Shown here piece after piece: positions 52,307-59,613 of a stretch of DNA of 64,000 nt. The DNA comes from Limnochorda sp. L945t. GTDB lineage: Bacteria > Bacillota > Limnochordia > Limnochordales > Geochordaceae. The position numbers and the translations under genes are program-made. Location of the stretch: assembly GCF_035593305.1 (NCBI RefSeq), contig NZ_CP141615.1, forward strand, positions 1,798,001 to 1,862,000, written 5' to 3'. Under the pieces are notes generated by a model. It was not told the origin of the DNA. It did not search any database and worked only from the letters and a program-made list of their open reading frames with translations. Within the stretch, counting starts at the first letter, position 1, and every line of letters starts with the position of its first letter.

Positions 52307-52862
52307 TTACCGTCGCAGGCCCTTGGACGAGTCCCCCGAGACCTTAGCTTGTCGTGCCTCACCGGCGGTATTTCCAAGGTCCACGTAAAGCGTATACCGG
52401 TCGCCGCGCAGGAGTGATTCGGCGTATTCGACAAGGTACCCATCTCGCGACCGCGCAAAACGTCGCACCGCAAGGCACGCACTCCCGTTCGGGAGCCCGA
52501 GGAGGTTAGCGTCGTCGCCGGCGACGACCACCGCCGTATATTCCTCTCTTCCCTCCGTCGGTCGTCGACCAAAACAGCGTTCCATAGCTTCATACAGCGA
52601 TCCGCTAGCAACGCCGGGGTCATCCATCAGCGCAGCCATCTCTGGGCGCAAGTAACTGGTTTGCAGGGCGATGGGCTCACCGTCGACAAAACGCCTGCGA
52701 GTGATGCGTACTACCAAGTCACCCGTCGCAACGCCGAGCGCCGTAGCCACATGCCTGGTAGCGCTCACCATGCCCGCGTACAACAGTTCCGTAGCCAGGG
52801 AGTGTCCCCTCTGGCGCATCTCCTCGTGGAAACTAATCAAGCCGTCCAGGCTACGTGGGATG
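52307..52862 (-). pseudogene. GntR/HutC-family regulator, C-terminal UTRA (effector) part
   Basis: Effector-binding UTRA domain: SLDGLISFHEEMRQRGHSL, VVRITRRRFVDGEPIALQTSYL, GSLYEAMERCFGRRPTE, LGLPNGSACLAVRRFARSRDGYLVEYAESLLRGDRY. It continues in frame from the N-terminal half (39077-39363) through the duplicated Ile-Pro-Arg codons: 287 + 556 - 9 = 834 bases, a whole number of codons. The two halves are now at opposite ends of the inserted region, each touching an IS copy. Confidence 0.92.
52854..52862. repeat. 9-bp target-site duplication in gntR, copy next to IS copy 2
   Basis: cgtgggatg directly before the left end of IS copy 2; partner of 39077-39085. In the protein frame of gntR it encodes Ile-Pro-Arg in both halves. 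Confidence 0.9.
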
Positions 52863-54370
52863 GATAGCGTCCCCGCAAGTGGTGTAAATTGGGTTCCCAC
52901 TTGAACGTCACCCGTTACGCCGCGATGTCAGGCAGCTGCGGCATTCCCTCGCTTTCACCCCCTGTCGTTCTTTGCCGGGCAGCATAGAGCTTGGCCATGG
53001 ACTCCTGGCTGAAGTAGCGCCGGGACGCCATCCACTCTTCGTGCTGCTCCTGCAGCACCGCCCCGATCAAGCGCAGCGCAGCCTCCGGGTTGGGGAAGAT
53101 GCCCACGACGTCCGTGCGCCGCCCGATCTCCCGGTTCAGGCGCTCCAAGGGATTGGTCGAGTAAATCTGCCGCCAATGCTCGGGCGGAAAGGCCATGTAG
53201 GTCAGTACGTCCTCGGCCGCCTCCAGCAGCCGCTCGGCCGCTTGGGGAAAGCGCCGCCTCAGGCTCTCGGCCACCTTTTCCAGCTGTTCCCGGGCCAGCG
53301 CCGCATCGGGCTGCACGAAGATGGTGCGCACCAACGCCGCCACCATGGCCTGGGCCTGCTTGGGCACCTGGGCCAGGAGGTTGCGCATAAAGTGCACCCG
53401 GCACCGTTGCCAGCTGGCCCCGGCCAGGATCTCCGCAATGGCCCGCTTCAGGCCTTCGTGGGCATCCGAGATGACCAGCTGCACCCCCTTGAGGCCCCGG
53501 TGCACCAGGTGCCGCAAAAACTCGCTCCAAAACTCGTAGCTTTCGGCCTGGCCGATGGCATACCCCAGGACCTCCCGCTCCCCCGTCTCCCGCACCCCGA
53601 TGGCCACCACCGCAGCCATGTTGACCACCCGGCCGTCCTGGCGGACCTTGACGGCCTTGGCGTCCAGCCAGACGTACGGGTACTCGCCGGTCAGCTCCCG
53701 CTCCCGGAAACGGGTGAGGTGGTCATCGAGTTCCTGGCACAGCCGGGAGACCTGGCTTCGGCTGATCCCCTCCATCCCCAGGGCTTTGACCAGCTCGTCC
53801 ACTTTCTGGGTGCTCACCCCTTCGACGTAGGCCTCCTGGACCACCGAAAGCAGCGCCTTTTCGGCCCGCCGGCGGGGCTCCAGAAGCGACGGGAAGTAGC
53901 TGCCTTCCCGCAGCTTGGGGATGCGCAGGGGGATCGTCCCGACCCGGGTGTCCCACTCGCGGTCCCGGTAGCCGTTCCGCTGGGTCTTGCGCTGGGGCGA
54001 GCGTTCGTAGCGCCCCGCCCCCACCTGCTGGCTCACCTCCAGCTCCATAAGGGCCTGGGCCAGCAGGCGGACCCCCTCCCGCAGGGCGTCGAGCTGGGGG
54101 TCGTCCTGGTACTTGCGCAGCAGGTCCAAGAGTGCGATGCTGAGATCGGTCACCGGCGGCGATGCTCCCTTCGTTGTGACGGTGCTGTCTGTCACCTCGT
54201 AGGGAACCCGCTGGTGACCGTTTTTGTCAAGGTCCTCCAGCCCTCCGCCCGACCCCTTCCCGAGGCTCCGGCCTACGGCCTCCGCCTCGGGAAGCCTCGC
54301 GCGATCCTCCTGTTGATCACGCGTGCCCGATCGATCCGGAGGAATTTACACCACTACCAGGGACTATAGC
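52863..54370 (-). mobile_element. IS256-family insertion sequence, copy 2
   Basis: 1,508 bp, same orientation and apparently same sequence as copy 1, offset by 15,294 bases. Left neighbour is gntR (cgtgggatg), right neighbour is rbsA (tgctgccc, 54371-54378), which resembles but does not equal the tgctgctc at the outer side of copy 1. Confidence 0.93.
52915..54195 (-). CDS. IS256-family (mutator-type) transposase, copy 2
   Basis: Same 426-residue protein as in copy 1, with Asp178, Asp244 and Glu351 intact. Perfect identity of both copies points to recent duplication or continuing gene conversion, and provides a 1.5-kb homology for excision of the interior as a circle. Confidence 0.95.
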   Translation of the reverse strand: MTDSTVTTKGASPPVTDLSIALLDLLRKYQDDPQLDALREGVRLLAQALMELEVSQQVGAGRYERSPQRKTQRNGYRDREWDTRVGTIPLRIPKLREGSYFPSLLEPRRRAEKALLSVVQEAYVEGVSTQKVDELVKALGMEGISRSQVSRLCQELDDHLTRFRERELTGEYPYVWLDAKAVKVRQDGRVVNMAAVVAIGVRETGEREVLGYAIGQAESYEFWSEFLRHLVHRGLKGVQLVISDAHEGLKRAIAEILAGASWQRCRVHFMRNLLAQVPKQAQAMVAALVRTIFVQPDAALAREQLEKVAESLRRRFPQAAERLLEAAEDVLTYMAFPPEHWRQIYSTNPLERLNREIGRRTDVVGIFPNPEAALRLIGAVLQEQHEEWMASRRYFSQESMAKLYAARQRTTGGESEGMPQLPDIAA

Positions 54371-54845
54371 TGCTGCCCTCCGCGACGGTGAGCTCGCCGA
54401 CCGGCGTGGAGGGGTCGAGGTCGAGACCGAGCCGTGAGAGCACGGCGCGGGCTTGCTGCTCCATCCAGCGCCGGGGAGCCCGGCCGAGCACCCCCACCGC
54501 GAGCACGTCGAGGAAGATGTTCTCGGCCACGCTCAGATCGTTGACGAGGGTAAACTCCTGGTGAATCACCCGTACGCCGAGCCGCTGGGCGTCGAGGGGG
54601 CTCCTGATCTCGGCACGCCGGCCGCGGACCAGGATGCGGCCCGCATCCATCGGGTAGACCCCGGTCAAGATCTTGACCAGGGTGCTCTTGCCGGCCCCGT
54701 TCTCGCCGACCAGGGCATGGACTTCCCCTGCCCGGACGGCGAAGTCCACCTCGTCGAGCGCTTGCACGCCGGGGAAGGCTTTGCTGACCCGCTGCATCTC
54801 GATGAGCGGCGCTCCGGCGGCCTCCCGCCGTGTGACCTCCTTCAT
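54371..54845 (-). pseudogene. rbsA: rbsA, N-terminal part (interrupted sugar ABC transporter ATPase)
   Basis: Begins with ATG overlapping the LacI stop by four bases; holds VSKAFPGVQALDEVDFAV, Walker A GENGAGKST, the Q-loop region GVRVIHQEFTLVNDLSVAENIFLD and ends at VGELTVAE, the start of the signature motif, where IS copy 2 begins. The rest of the gene is at 36492-37568. Without Walker B and the second domain the fragment cannot be an ATPase. The frame runs a few codons into the IS. Confidence 0.92.
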
Positions 54846-55939
54846 GGCACCTGCCGTCCTCGCCCGCGAGGTTCGCCGTCTGGGGCGCCGACCGGTCCGG
54901 GCGCCGGGATCTCGGGCGGCGGGACCACCTGGCCCGTGATCGAGCGCACGACGGAAGACTCCCGGACGACCAGCCGGGGCTCGAGCCAGACGCGCTGCGG
55001 GGGAAGCAACGGGTCCGCCAGGCGCCGCAGCAAGAGCTCGGCGGCCGCCGCCCCCATTTCGTACTTGGGCTGGGCCACGGTGGTGAGTTTGGGGCGCACC
55101 CTCACCGCGTACGGGATGTCGTCGTAACCGGCGACCGCGATGCCGGACGGCACCGCCACTCCCACTTCTTCAAAGGCAGCCATCGCGCCGAGGGCCATCA
55201 GGTCGTTGGCGGCGAAGACCGCGCTGGGGCGCACGGGACCGTCGAGCAGCTTGCGTGCGGCCTGGTACCCTCCGTCCTCGCGGAAGTCGCCCTCGACCAC
55301 CGCCACCTGGCCGCCCGCCAGCCGCCACTCCCTCACCGCTCGCTGAAAGCCGGCCAGCCTGTCTCGGGCGGTCTTGAGGCGGAGGGGGCCCGTGATGGTC
55401 GCCACGCGCTGGTGTCCCAGGGAGAGCAGGTGGCGGGTCGCGTGGTAGGCGCCGCTCTCGTTGTTGGCCACCACCAGGTCCGCCTCGACCTCTTCGCAGG
55501 CCCGGTCGACGAGCACGAGCGGCACCTGTAGCTGGCGGAAATGGGCCGTGTCAGGCGAATCGCTGCTTGCCGCCACGGCGATGACGCCGTCCACCCCGCG
55601 GCCGAGCGCGCGCTGGAGGTAGGTCCGCTCCTTGTAGTGGTTGTCGTCGGTGTTACCGACCACGAGCTGCAGGCCGTGCCCCGCCAGGACGTCCTCGACG
55701 CCCCGGGCAACTGCCGCGAAGAAGGGATTGGTCACGTCGGGCACGAGCAGGAGCACCAGGTCCGTGCGCCGGCGGGCCAGCCCCCGCGCCAGATGGTTGG
55801 GGACGTAGGAGAGCTCCCGGGCGATCTGCAGTACCCGCTCCCGCACCTCGGCCCGCACGTACCCGGACTGGTTGAGCGCCCGTGAAACGGTGGCCACCGA
55901 CACGTTGGCCCGCCGCGCTATGTCCTGGAGCGTCGCCAC
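54842..55939 (-). CDS. LacI family transcriptional regulator of the ribose-type operon
   Basis: 365 residues: N-terminal helix-turn-helix ATLQDIARRANVSVATVSRAL with hinge AAR-like Leu-Ala-Arg-Gly-Leu-Ala, and an effector domain (LLLVPDVTNPFFAAVARGVED; VLVDRACEEVEAD; AVFAANDLMALGAMAA; VAGYDDIPYA) of the RbsR/PurR kind. A 35-residue Pro/Gly/Arg-rich tail is added at the end. GTG start, GGAG upstream. Leads lacI-rbsA-rbsC-rbsB with an ATGA overlap to rbsA; probably senses the transported sugar. Confidence 0.92.
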   Translation of the reverse strand: MATLQDIARRANVSVATVSRALNQSGYVRAEVRERVLQIARELSYVPNHLARGLARRRTDLVLLLVPDVTNPFFAAVARGVEDVLAGHGLQLVVGNTDDNHYKERTYLQRALGRGVDGVIAVAASSDSPDTAHFRQLQVPLVLVDRACEEVEADLVVANNESGAYHATRHLLSLGHQRVATITGPLRLKTARDRLAGFQRAVREWRLAGGQVAVVEGDFREDGGYQAARKLLDGPVRPSAVFAANDLMALGAMAAFEEVGVAVPSGIAVAGYDDIPYAVRVRPKLTTVAQPKYEMGAAAAELLLRRLADPLLPPQRVWLEPRLVVRESSVVRSITGQVVPPPEIPAPGPVGAPDGEPRGRGRQVP

Positions 55940-56014
55940 GGGCTCCTGTACGCCCCTCCCCGCCTTGTCGCTCGCATGCCGGGCGCCCCTCCCCGGGCGC
56001 CCCGATATGAAAGA

Positions 56015-56034
56015 CTATGTAACCCTTTACATAG
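56015..56034. promoter_or_regulatory. Palindromic LacI-family operator upstream of lacI-rbsACB
   Basis: CTATGTAA (56015-56022), CCCT, TTACATAG (56027-56034): perfect 8-bp arms with a 4-base spacer. It resembles the TGTAACCGGTTACA-type sites of RbsR/GntR LacI proteins. It lies about 75 bases upstream of the regulator start, in the divergent interval with the methyltransferase. Confidence 0.7.
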
Positions 56035-56116
56035 CATTTCAGCATTCGGCGCCACGCTCTGGGTTCCTGCTCGAAGCGTGGTGCAGAAGCGCGTCTCCGG
56101 TGCAGGAGGGTGCCGC

Positions 56117-56152
56117 CTTGCAACCCATGGTGGTCTTGCAACCCATGGTGGA
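56117..56152. repeat. Tandem 18-bp direct repeat
   Basis: CTTGCAACCCATGGTGG occurs twice in a row with period 18 (56117-56134 and 56135-56152; only the last base differs). It lies in the interval before the methyltransferase gene. Probably a replication-slippage duplication; no function is evident. Confidence 0.85.
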
Positions 56153-56233
56153 CTGTGGGATCCTCATGCACGAGGGATCGCCGCCGGCAGCGAGGAACGC
56201 GCCGGCGACCGGGCACGCGCAGGAGGCCGCCCA

Positions 56234-57463
56234 TTGCGCAAGCAGCAGGAACTCTACGGAGAGCACGCACCCTTCACCGCGTTCGACACGGTGGGGCCGG
56301 ACACCGACCTGTCCCAGCTCGACCTCAACTGGCGGGAGCAGGACCTCCCCCAGCACGAGCGTACCCGCCACGTGCACGGCCTGCACCCGTACCTGGGCAA
56401 GTTCATCCCGCAGCTGGTGGAGATCTTCTTGCGCAAGTACGCCCGGGAGTCGGTGGTCGACCCGTTCGCCGGCTCCGGCACGACCCTGGTGGAGGCCAAC
56501 CGGCTCGGTTTTCGTGCCATGGGGTGCGACGTGTCGGCGTTCAACTGCCTGCTGGCCAGGGTCAAGACCGCCCGCTACGACCTCGCCCTGCTCCGCCGGG
56601 AGATGCACGACGTCCTGGCCCGCACGGAGTTCGAGCTCTTCAAGAAGAGCGCAGCGGTCGGCGGCCTCGACGGGGCCGGCGACGGGACGCCGGAGGTGCC
56701 GGCGCGGGGTTCGGCGTACCTGCGGCGATGGTATGCGCCGCAGGCGCTGGCGGAGCTGCTCACGTACCGTTCCTTCATTCCCCAGTACCACTACCAGGAC
56801 GTGCTCAAGCTCGTGCTGTCCCGGGCTGCCCGCTCCGCGCGCCTGACCACCCACTTCGAGCTCGACTTCCCGGCTGAGCCGCAGACGACGCCCTACTACT
56901 GCCGCAAGCATCACCGGATCTGCAGCCCGACGACGCAGGCGCTTGCCTTTTTGCGCCGCTACACGGCGGATACGCTGCGCCGCATCGAGGCGTTCGCCGC
57001 CGTGCGCACGCAGGCGCCCGTGGAGGTGGTGTGGGGGGACGCCCGGGACGTGCGGTTCCCGCCGTGCGACACCGTCGTCACGTCGCCGCCGTACCCGGGG
57101 CTCATCGACTATCACGAGCAGCACCGCTACGCTTACGAGCTCCTGGGGCTGCCCGGGCTCCAGGAGCGGGAGATCGGCCGGCCCAACGGTGCCGGCGGGC
57201 GGCGGCGCCTGCTCGCCGAGTATTACCGAGGGATCGCCGACGTTTTCGCCAACGTGGCCGGCTCCGTGCGGCCGGGAGGGCACGTGATCATCGTGGTGCA
57301 CGATCGGGACGACGCCTACGTCCGGCTCGCCGGGGAGCTCGGGTGGGAAGTGGAGTCGGTCCTGACCCGCCACGTCAATCGCCGCACGGGGTTGCGCAGC
57401 GGAGAGTTCTTCGAGCGCGTCTACGTCTGGCGCAAGCCGGACGGAGGCAAGCCGCAATACTAG
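56234..57463 (+). CDS. Site-specific DNA methyltransferase (N4-cytosine/N6-adenine), orphan
   Basis: About 409 residues. Motif I DPFAGSGTTLVEA at residues 76-88 (S-adenosylmethionine site) comes before motif IV TSPPYPG at 283-289 (catalytic), with the conserved HPYLGKFIPQ block upstream of motif I. About 200 residues with a possible Cys/His pair (YYCRKHHRIC) separate the motifs and may carry target recognition. TTG 56234 is chosen because AGGAGG lies seven bases upstream and conserved sequence begins soon after; a longer reading from 55976 crosses the tandem repeats. No restriction endonuclease or specificity subunit is nearby. Confidence 0.88.
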   Translation: MRKQQELYGEHAPFTAFDTVGPDTDLSQLDLNWREQDLPQHERTRHVHGLHPYLGKFIPQLVEIFLRKYARESVVDPFAGSGTTLVEANRLGFRAMGCDVSAFNCLLARVKTARYDLALLRREMHDVLARTEFELFKKSAAVGGLDGAGDGTPEVPARGSAYLRRWYAPQALAELLTYRSFIPQYHYQDVLKLVLSRAARSARLTTHFELDFPAEPQTTPYYCRKHHRICSPTTQALAFLRRYTADTLRRIEAFAAVRTQAPVEVVWGDARDVRFPPCDTVVTSPPYPGLIDYHEQHRYAYELLGLPGLQEREIGRPNGAGGRRRLLAEYYRGIADVFANVAGSVRPGGHVIIVVHDRDDAYVRLAGELGWEVESVLTRHVNRRTGLRSGEFFERVYVWRKPDGGKPQY

Positions 57464-57483
57464 CGACAGAAAGGAACGAGCGT

Positions 57484-58839
57484 ATGGCTACCTCAGAATC
57501 GACCCATGTCTCGGAGCAGGCCTTCGGCGAGCCCGGCCCCCTCGAACGCCGCTTCCGCCTGCGAGAACGCTCCACGACCGCGGGGGCCGAGGCGGTGGCC
57601 GGCGTCACGACCTTCATGACCATGGCGTACATCCTCTTCGTCAACCCCTCCATCCTGGGGGCGGCCGGGATGCCGGCCGAGGCGGTGGCGGTGGCGACCG
57701 CGGTGGCCGCCGGGCTCACGACGCTCGCCATGGGGCTGTACACCAACTACCCCTTCGCGCTGGCTCCGGGCATGGGCCTCAACGCTGCGCTCGCCTACGG
57801 GCTCGTGCTGGGCCAGCACGTACCGTGGCAGACGGCCATGGGGGTCATCTTCGTGGAAGGGGCCCTCGTGACGCTGCTCGTGCTGACCAACGTGCGGGAG
57901 GCGGTCATGGACGCCATCCCCCTGGCCCTCAAGCGGGCCATCGGCGCGGGCATCGGGCTTTTCATCGCGTTCATCGGGCTGACGCAGTCGGGGATCGTGG
58001 TGCGCAGCGAGGCGACGCTGGTCACGTTCGGTTCGTTCACGGATCCGAAGGTGCTGCTCACCTTCGGCGGGCTGCTGGTGACGGCGACGCTCCTGTCGTT
58101 GCGGGTGCGGGGCGCCATCCTGATCGGCATCCTGCTCACGGCGCTGGCAGGGGTGCCGCTCGGCATCACGCAGTGGCCGCAGCAGTGGGTGCGGCTGCCG
58201 CACGCCGGGTCGTTTTCGACGTTCTTCCAGCTGGACGTCGCCGGGGCGCTGCAGCTCGGGCTGTTGAGCGCGATCTTCGCCTTCATGATGACGGACTTCT
58301 TCGACACCATGGGCACGGTGGTGGCCGTGGCCGGCGAGGGAGGGCTGCTCGACCGGGAGGGGCGGTTGCCGGGCATCCGCCGGGTGCTGCTGGTCGACTC
58401 GCTGGCGGCGGTGACGGGCGGGCTGGCCGGCGCCAGCTCGGTGACGACCTACGTGGAGAGCGCCGCCGGCGTGGCCGAGGGCGGCAGAACGGGCCTCTCG
58501 TCGGTGGTGACCGCGGTCCTCTTCTTCCTGGCCATCTTCTTCGCCCCGGTGCTGGTGGTCGTGCCCCCGCAGGCGACCGCGGCGGCGCTGGTGGTCGTAG
58601 GGTTCTTGATGCTCGGGACCGTGGTACGGGAGATCCACTTCGAGCGGTACGACGAGGCCTTCCCGGCCTTCATCACGTTGTTGACCATCCCGCTCACCTA
58701 CAGCATCGCCAGGGGGATCGGCTACGGCTTCATCACGTACGTCGTCATCAAGCTCCTCACCGGGCGCCCCCGGGAGGTGCACCCGGCGCTTTGGGCCGTG
58801 GCGGCCCTCTTCGTGCTGAGCTTCGTGTGGGCAAGCTGA
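57484..58839 (+). CDS. NCS2 family purine permease (AzgA/PbuG-like)
   Basis: 451-residue membrane carrier for adenine, guanine or hypoxanthine by proton symport. Motifs: TTFMTMAYILFVNP near the start, the substrate segment GMGLNAALAYG, FIAFIGLTQSGIVV, DFFDTMGTVVAVAGEGGLL near residue 280 and GASSVTTYVESAAGVAEGGRTGLSSV; these are the AzgA-type landmarks. About 13 hydrophobic helices. ATG 57484, 20 bases after the methyltransferase stop with AAAGGAACG upstream, so probably the same transcript. Confidence 0.92.
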   Translation: MATSESTHVSEQAFGEPGPLERRFRLRERSTTAGAEAVAGVTTFMTMAYILFVNPSILGAAGMPAEAVAVATAVAAGLTTLAMGLYTNYPFALAPGMGLNAALAYGLVLGQHVPWQTAMGVIFVEGALVTLLVLTNVREAVMDAIPLALKRAIGAGIGLFIAFIGLTQSGIVVRSEATLVTFGSFTDPKVLLTFGGLLVTATLLSLRVRGAILIGILLTALAGVPLGITQWPQQWVRLPHAGSFSTFFQLDVAGALQLGLLSAIFAFMMTDFFDTMGTVVAVAGEGGLLDREGRLPGIRRVLLVDSLAAVTGGLAGASSVTTYVESAAGVAEGGRTGLSSVVTAVLFFLAIFFAPVLVVVPPQATAAALVVVGFLMLGTVVREIHFERYDEAFPAFITLLTIPLTYSIARGIGYGFITYVVIKLLTGRPREVHPALWAVAALFVLSFVWAS

Positions 58840-58918
58840 GCCCGCAGGGGCAGCGGCGACTGCCGGCGAAGCATCCGGGGTGGCTCCCAGCTCCTTCCCT
58901 TTCGAGGAGGCAAGCGGC

Positions 58919-59488
58919 ATGGAGGTCGTCCCGGCTCGTTGCCGGCGTCGAGCCCGGTCCCGGCCCTGGTCTCCATCCCGGTGGTGGCGCGCCCTGGCCT
59001 GGTTGCCGCTCGCCCTGGCGCTCGCAGGGGGCGCGGCCGGCGCGCAGGAGCCGTCTGCGGCGCCTCGACCCGGCGCCACGACGGCTCCGTCCGTCTCTTC
59101 GGACAACGCCCCGCCGGGCGGCAACGCCGCCTCGCAGGAGACGTGGGATCGGATCGGGCAGCTGTTCGCCCAGTTCATCGACAGCCGCATCGACTCGCGG
59201 CTCGACGCCCGGCTGGATCAGGTCTTGCCGGCCAAGCTCGAGGGGCCGCTCGGCTCGCTCGACGCCCGCATCACCCGGATGGCCGGCGACTTCCGGATCT
59301 CCTTGGAGTCGAGCCAGTCCAGGATGGCGGCGATCGAGCAGCAGCTCGCGACCCTGGCACGCTCGCTGGAGGAGAAAGAGGCCGAGGCTGCCCGCCTGCA
59401 GGCGCAGGTGCGCTCGCTCGACACCCGGCTCTGGATCGCCACCGGCGTGGCCGCGCTCGCCGTGGCACTGGCCGTGCTGGTGAAGTAG
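58919..59488 (+). CDS. Secreted/anchored small coiled-coil protein
   Basis: 189 residues. Arg-rich start, hydrophobic signal (WLPLALALAGGAAGAQ near 30-45), a Pro/Ala/Ser linker, an amphipathic central region with repeating Asp-Ser-Arg-Ile/Leu-Asp units (FIDSRIDSRLDARLDQVL), a Gln/Glu-rich heptad stretch around 135-165 that should form a coiled coil, and a C-terminal hydrophobic helix ending VLVK. Likely an extracytoplasmic protein tethered by both ends. ATG chosen for the perfect AGGAGG nine bases upstream. No family recognised. Confidence 0.7.
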   Translation: MEVVPARCRRRARSRPWSPSRWWRALAWLPLALALAGGAAGAQEPSAAPRPGATTAPSVSSDNAPPGGNAASQETWDRIGQLFAQFIDSRIDSRLDARLDQVLPAKLEGPLGSLDARITRMAGDFRISLESSQSRMAAIEQQLATLARSLEEKEAEAARLQAQVRSLDTRLWIATGVAALAVALAVLVK

Positions 59489-59613
59489 ACGGCCGGCGCA
59501 GGCCGGGCGTGGGCGCTCCGGCACCCAAGGGCGGCCGTCCATGGGCAGGCGTTGCAGGAGCTTTACCCGTTCGATACGGCCTGGCACCAGGCTCGTTACA
59601 CCGCGGGCGCACG

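Larger units (their letters stand above)
39077..52862. mobile_element. Interior of an integrated circular element (13,786 bp between the IS copies)
   Basis: Both ends begin with the same 9 bp (39077-39085 and 52854-52862, cgtgggatg) and hold the two halves of one gntR gene. Deleting one IS and one 9-bp copy gives an 834-base open frame (278 codons), so the ends were once contiguous: the segment plus one IS is a circle of 15,294 bp. Content: sugar gene cluster with visibly lower GC (39.3-46.5 kb), origin-like repeats (47062-47160), a DUF1670 gene pair, remnants and a GNAT gene. No relaxase, partition or integrase gene was recognised. Confidence 0.85.

Noticed and set aside
37569-54370. Simple composite transposon carrying a sugar cassette
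   Set aside because: A composite transposon moving as a unit would not explain the perfect 9-bp repeat and the two gntR halves at the inner ends; a formerly circular molecule does.
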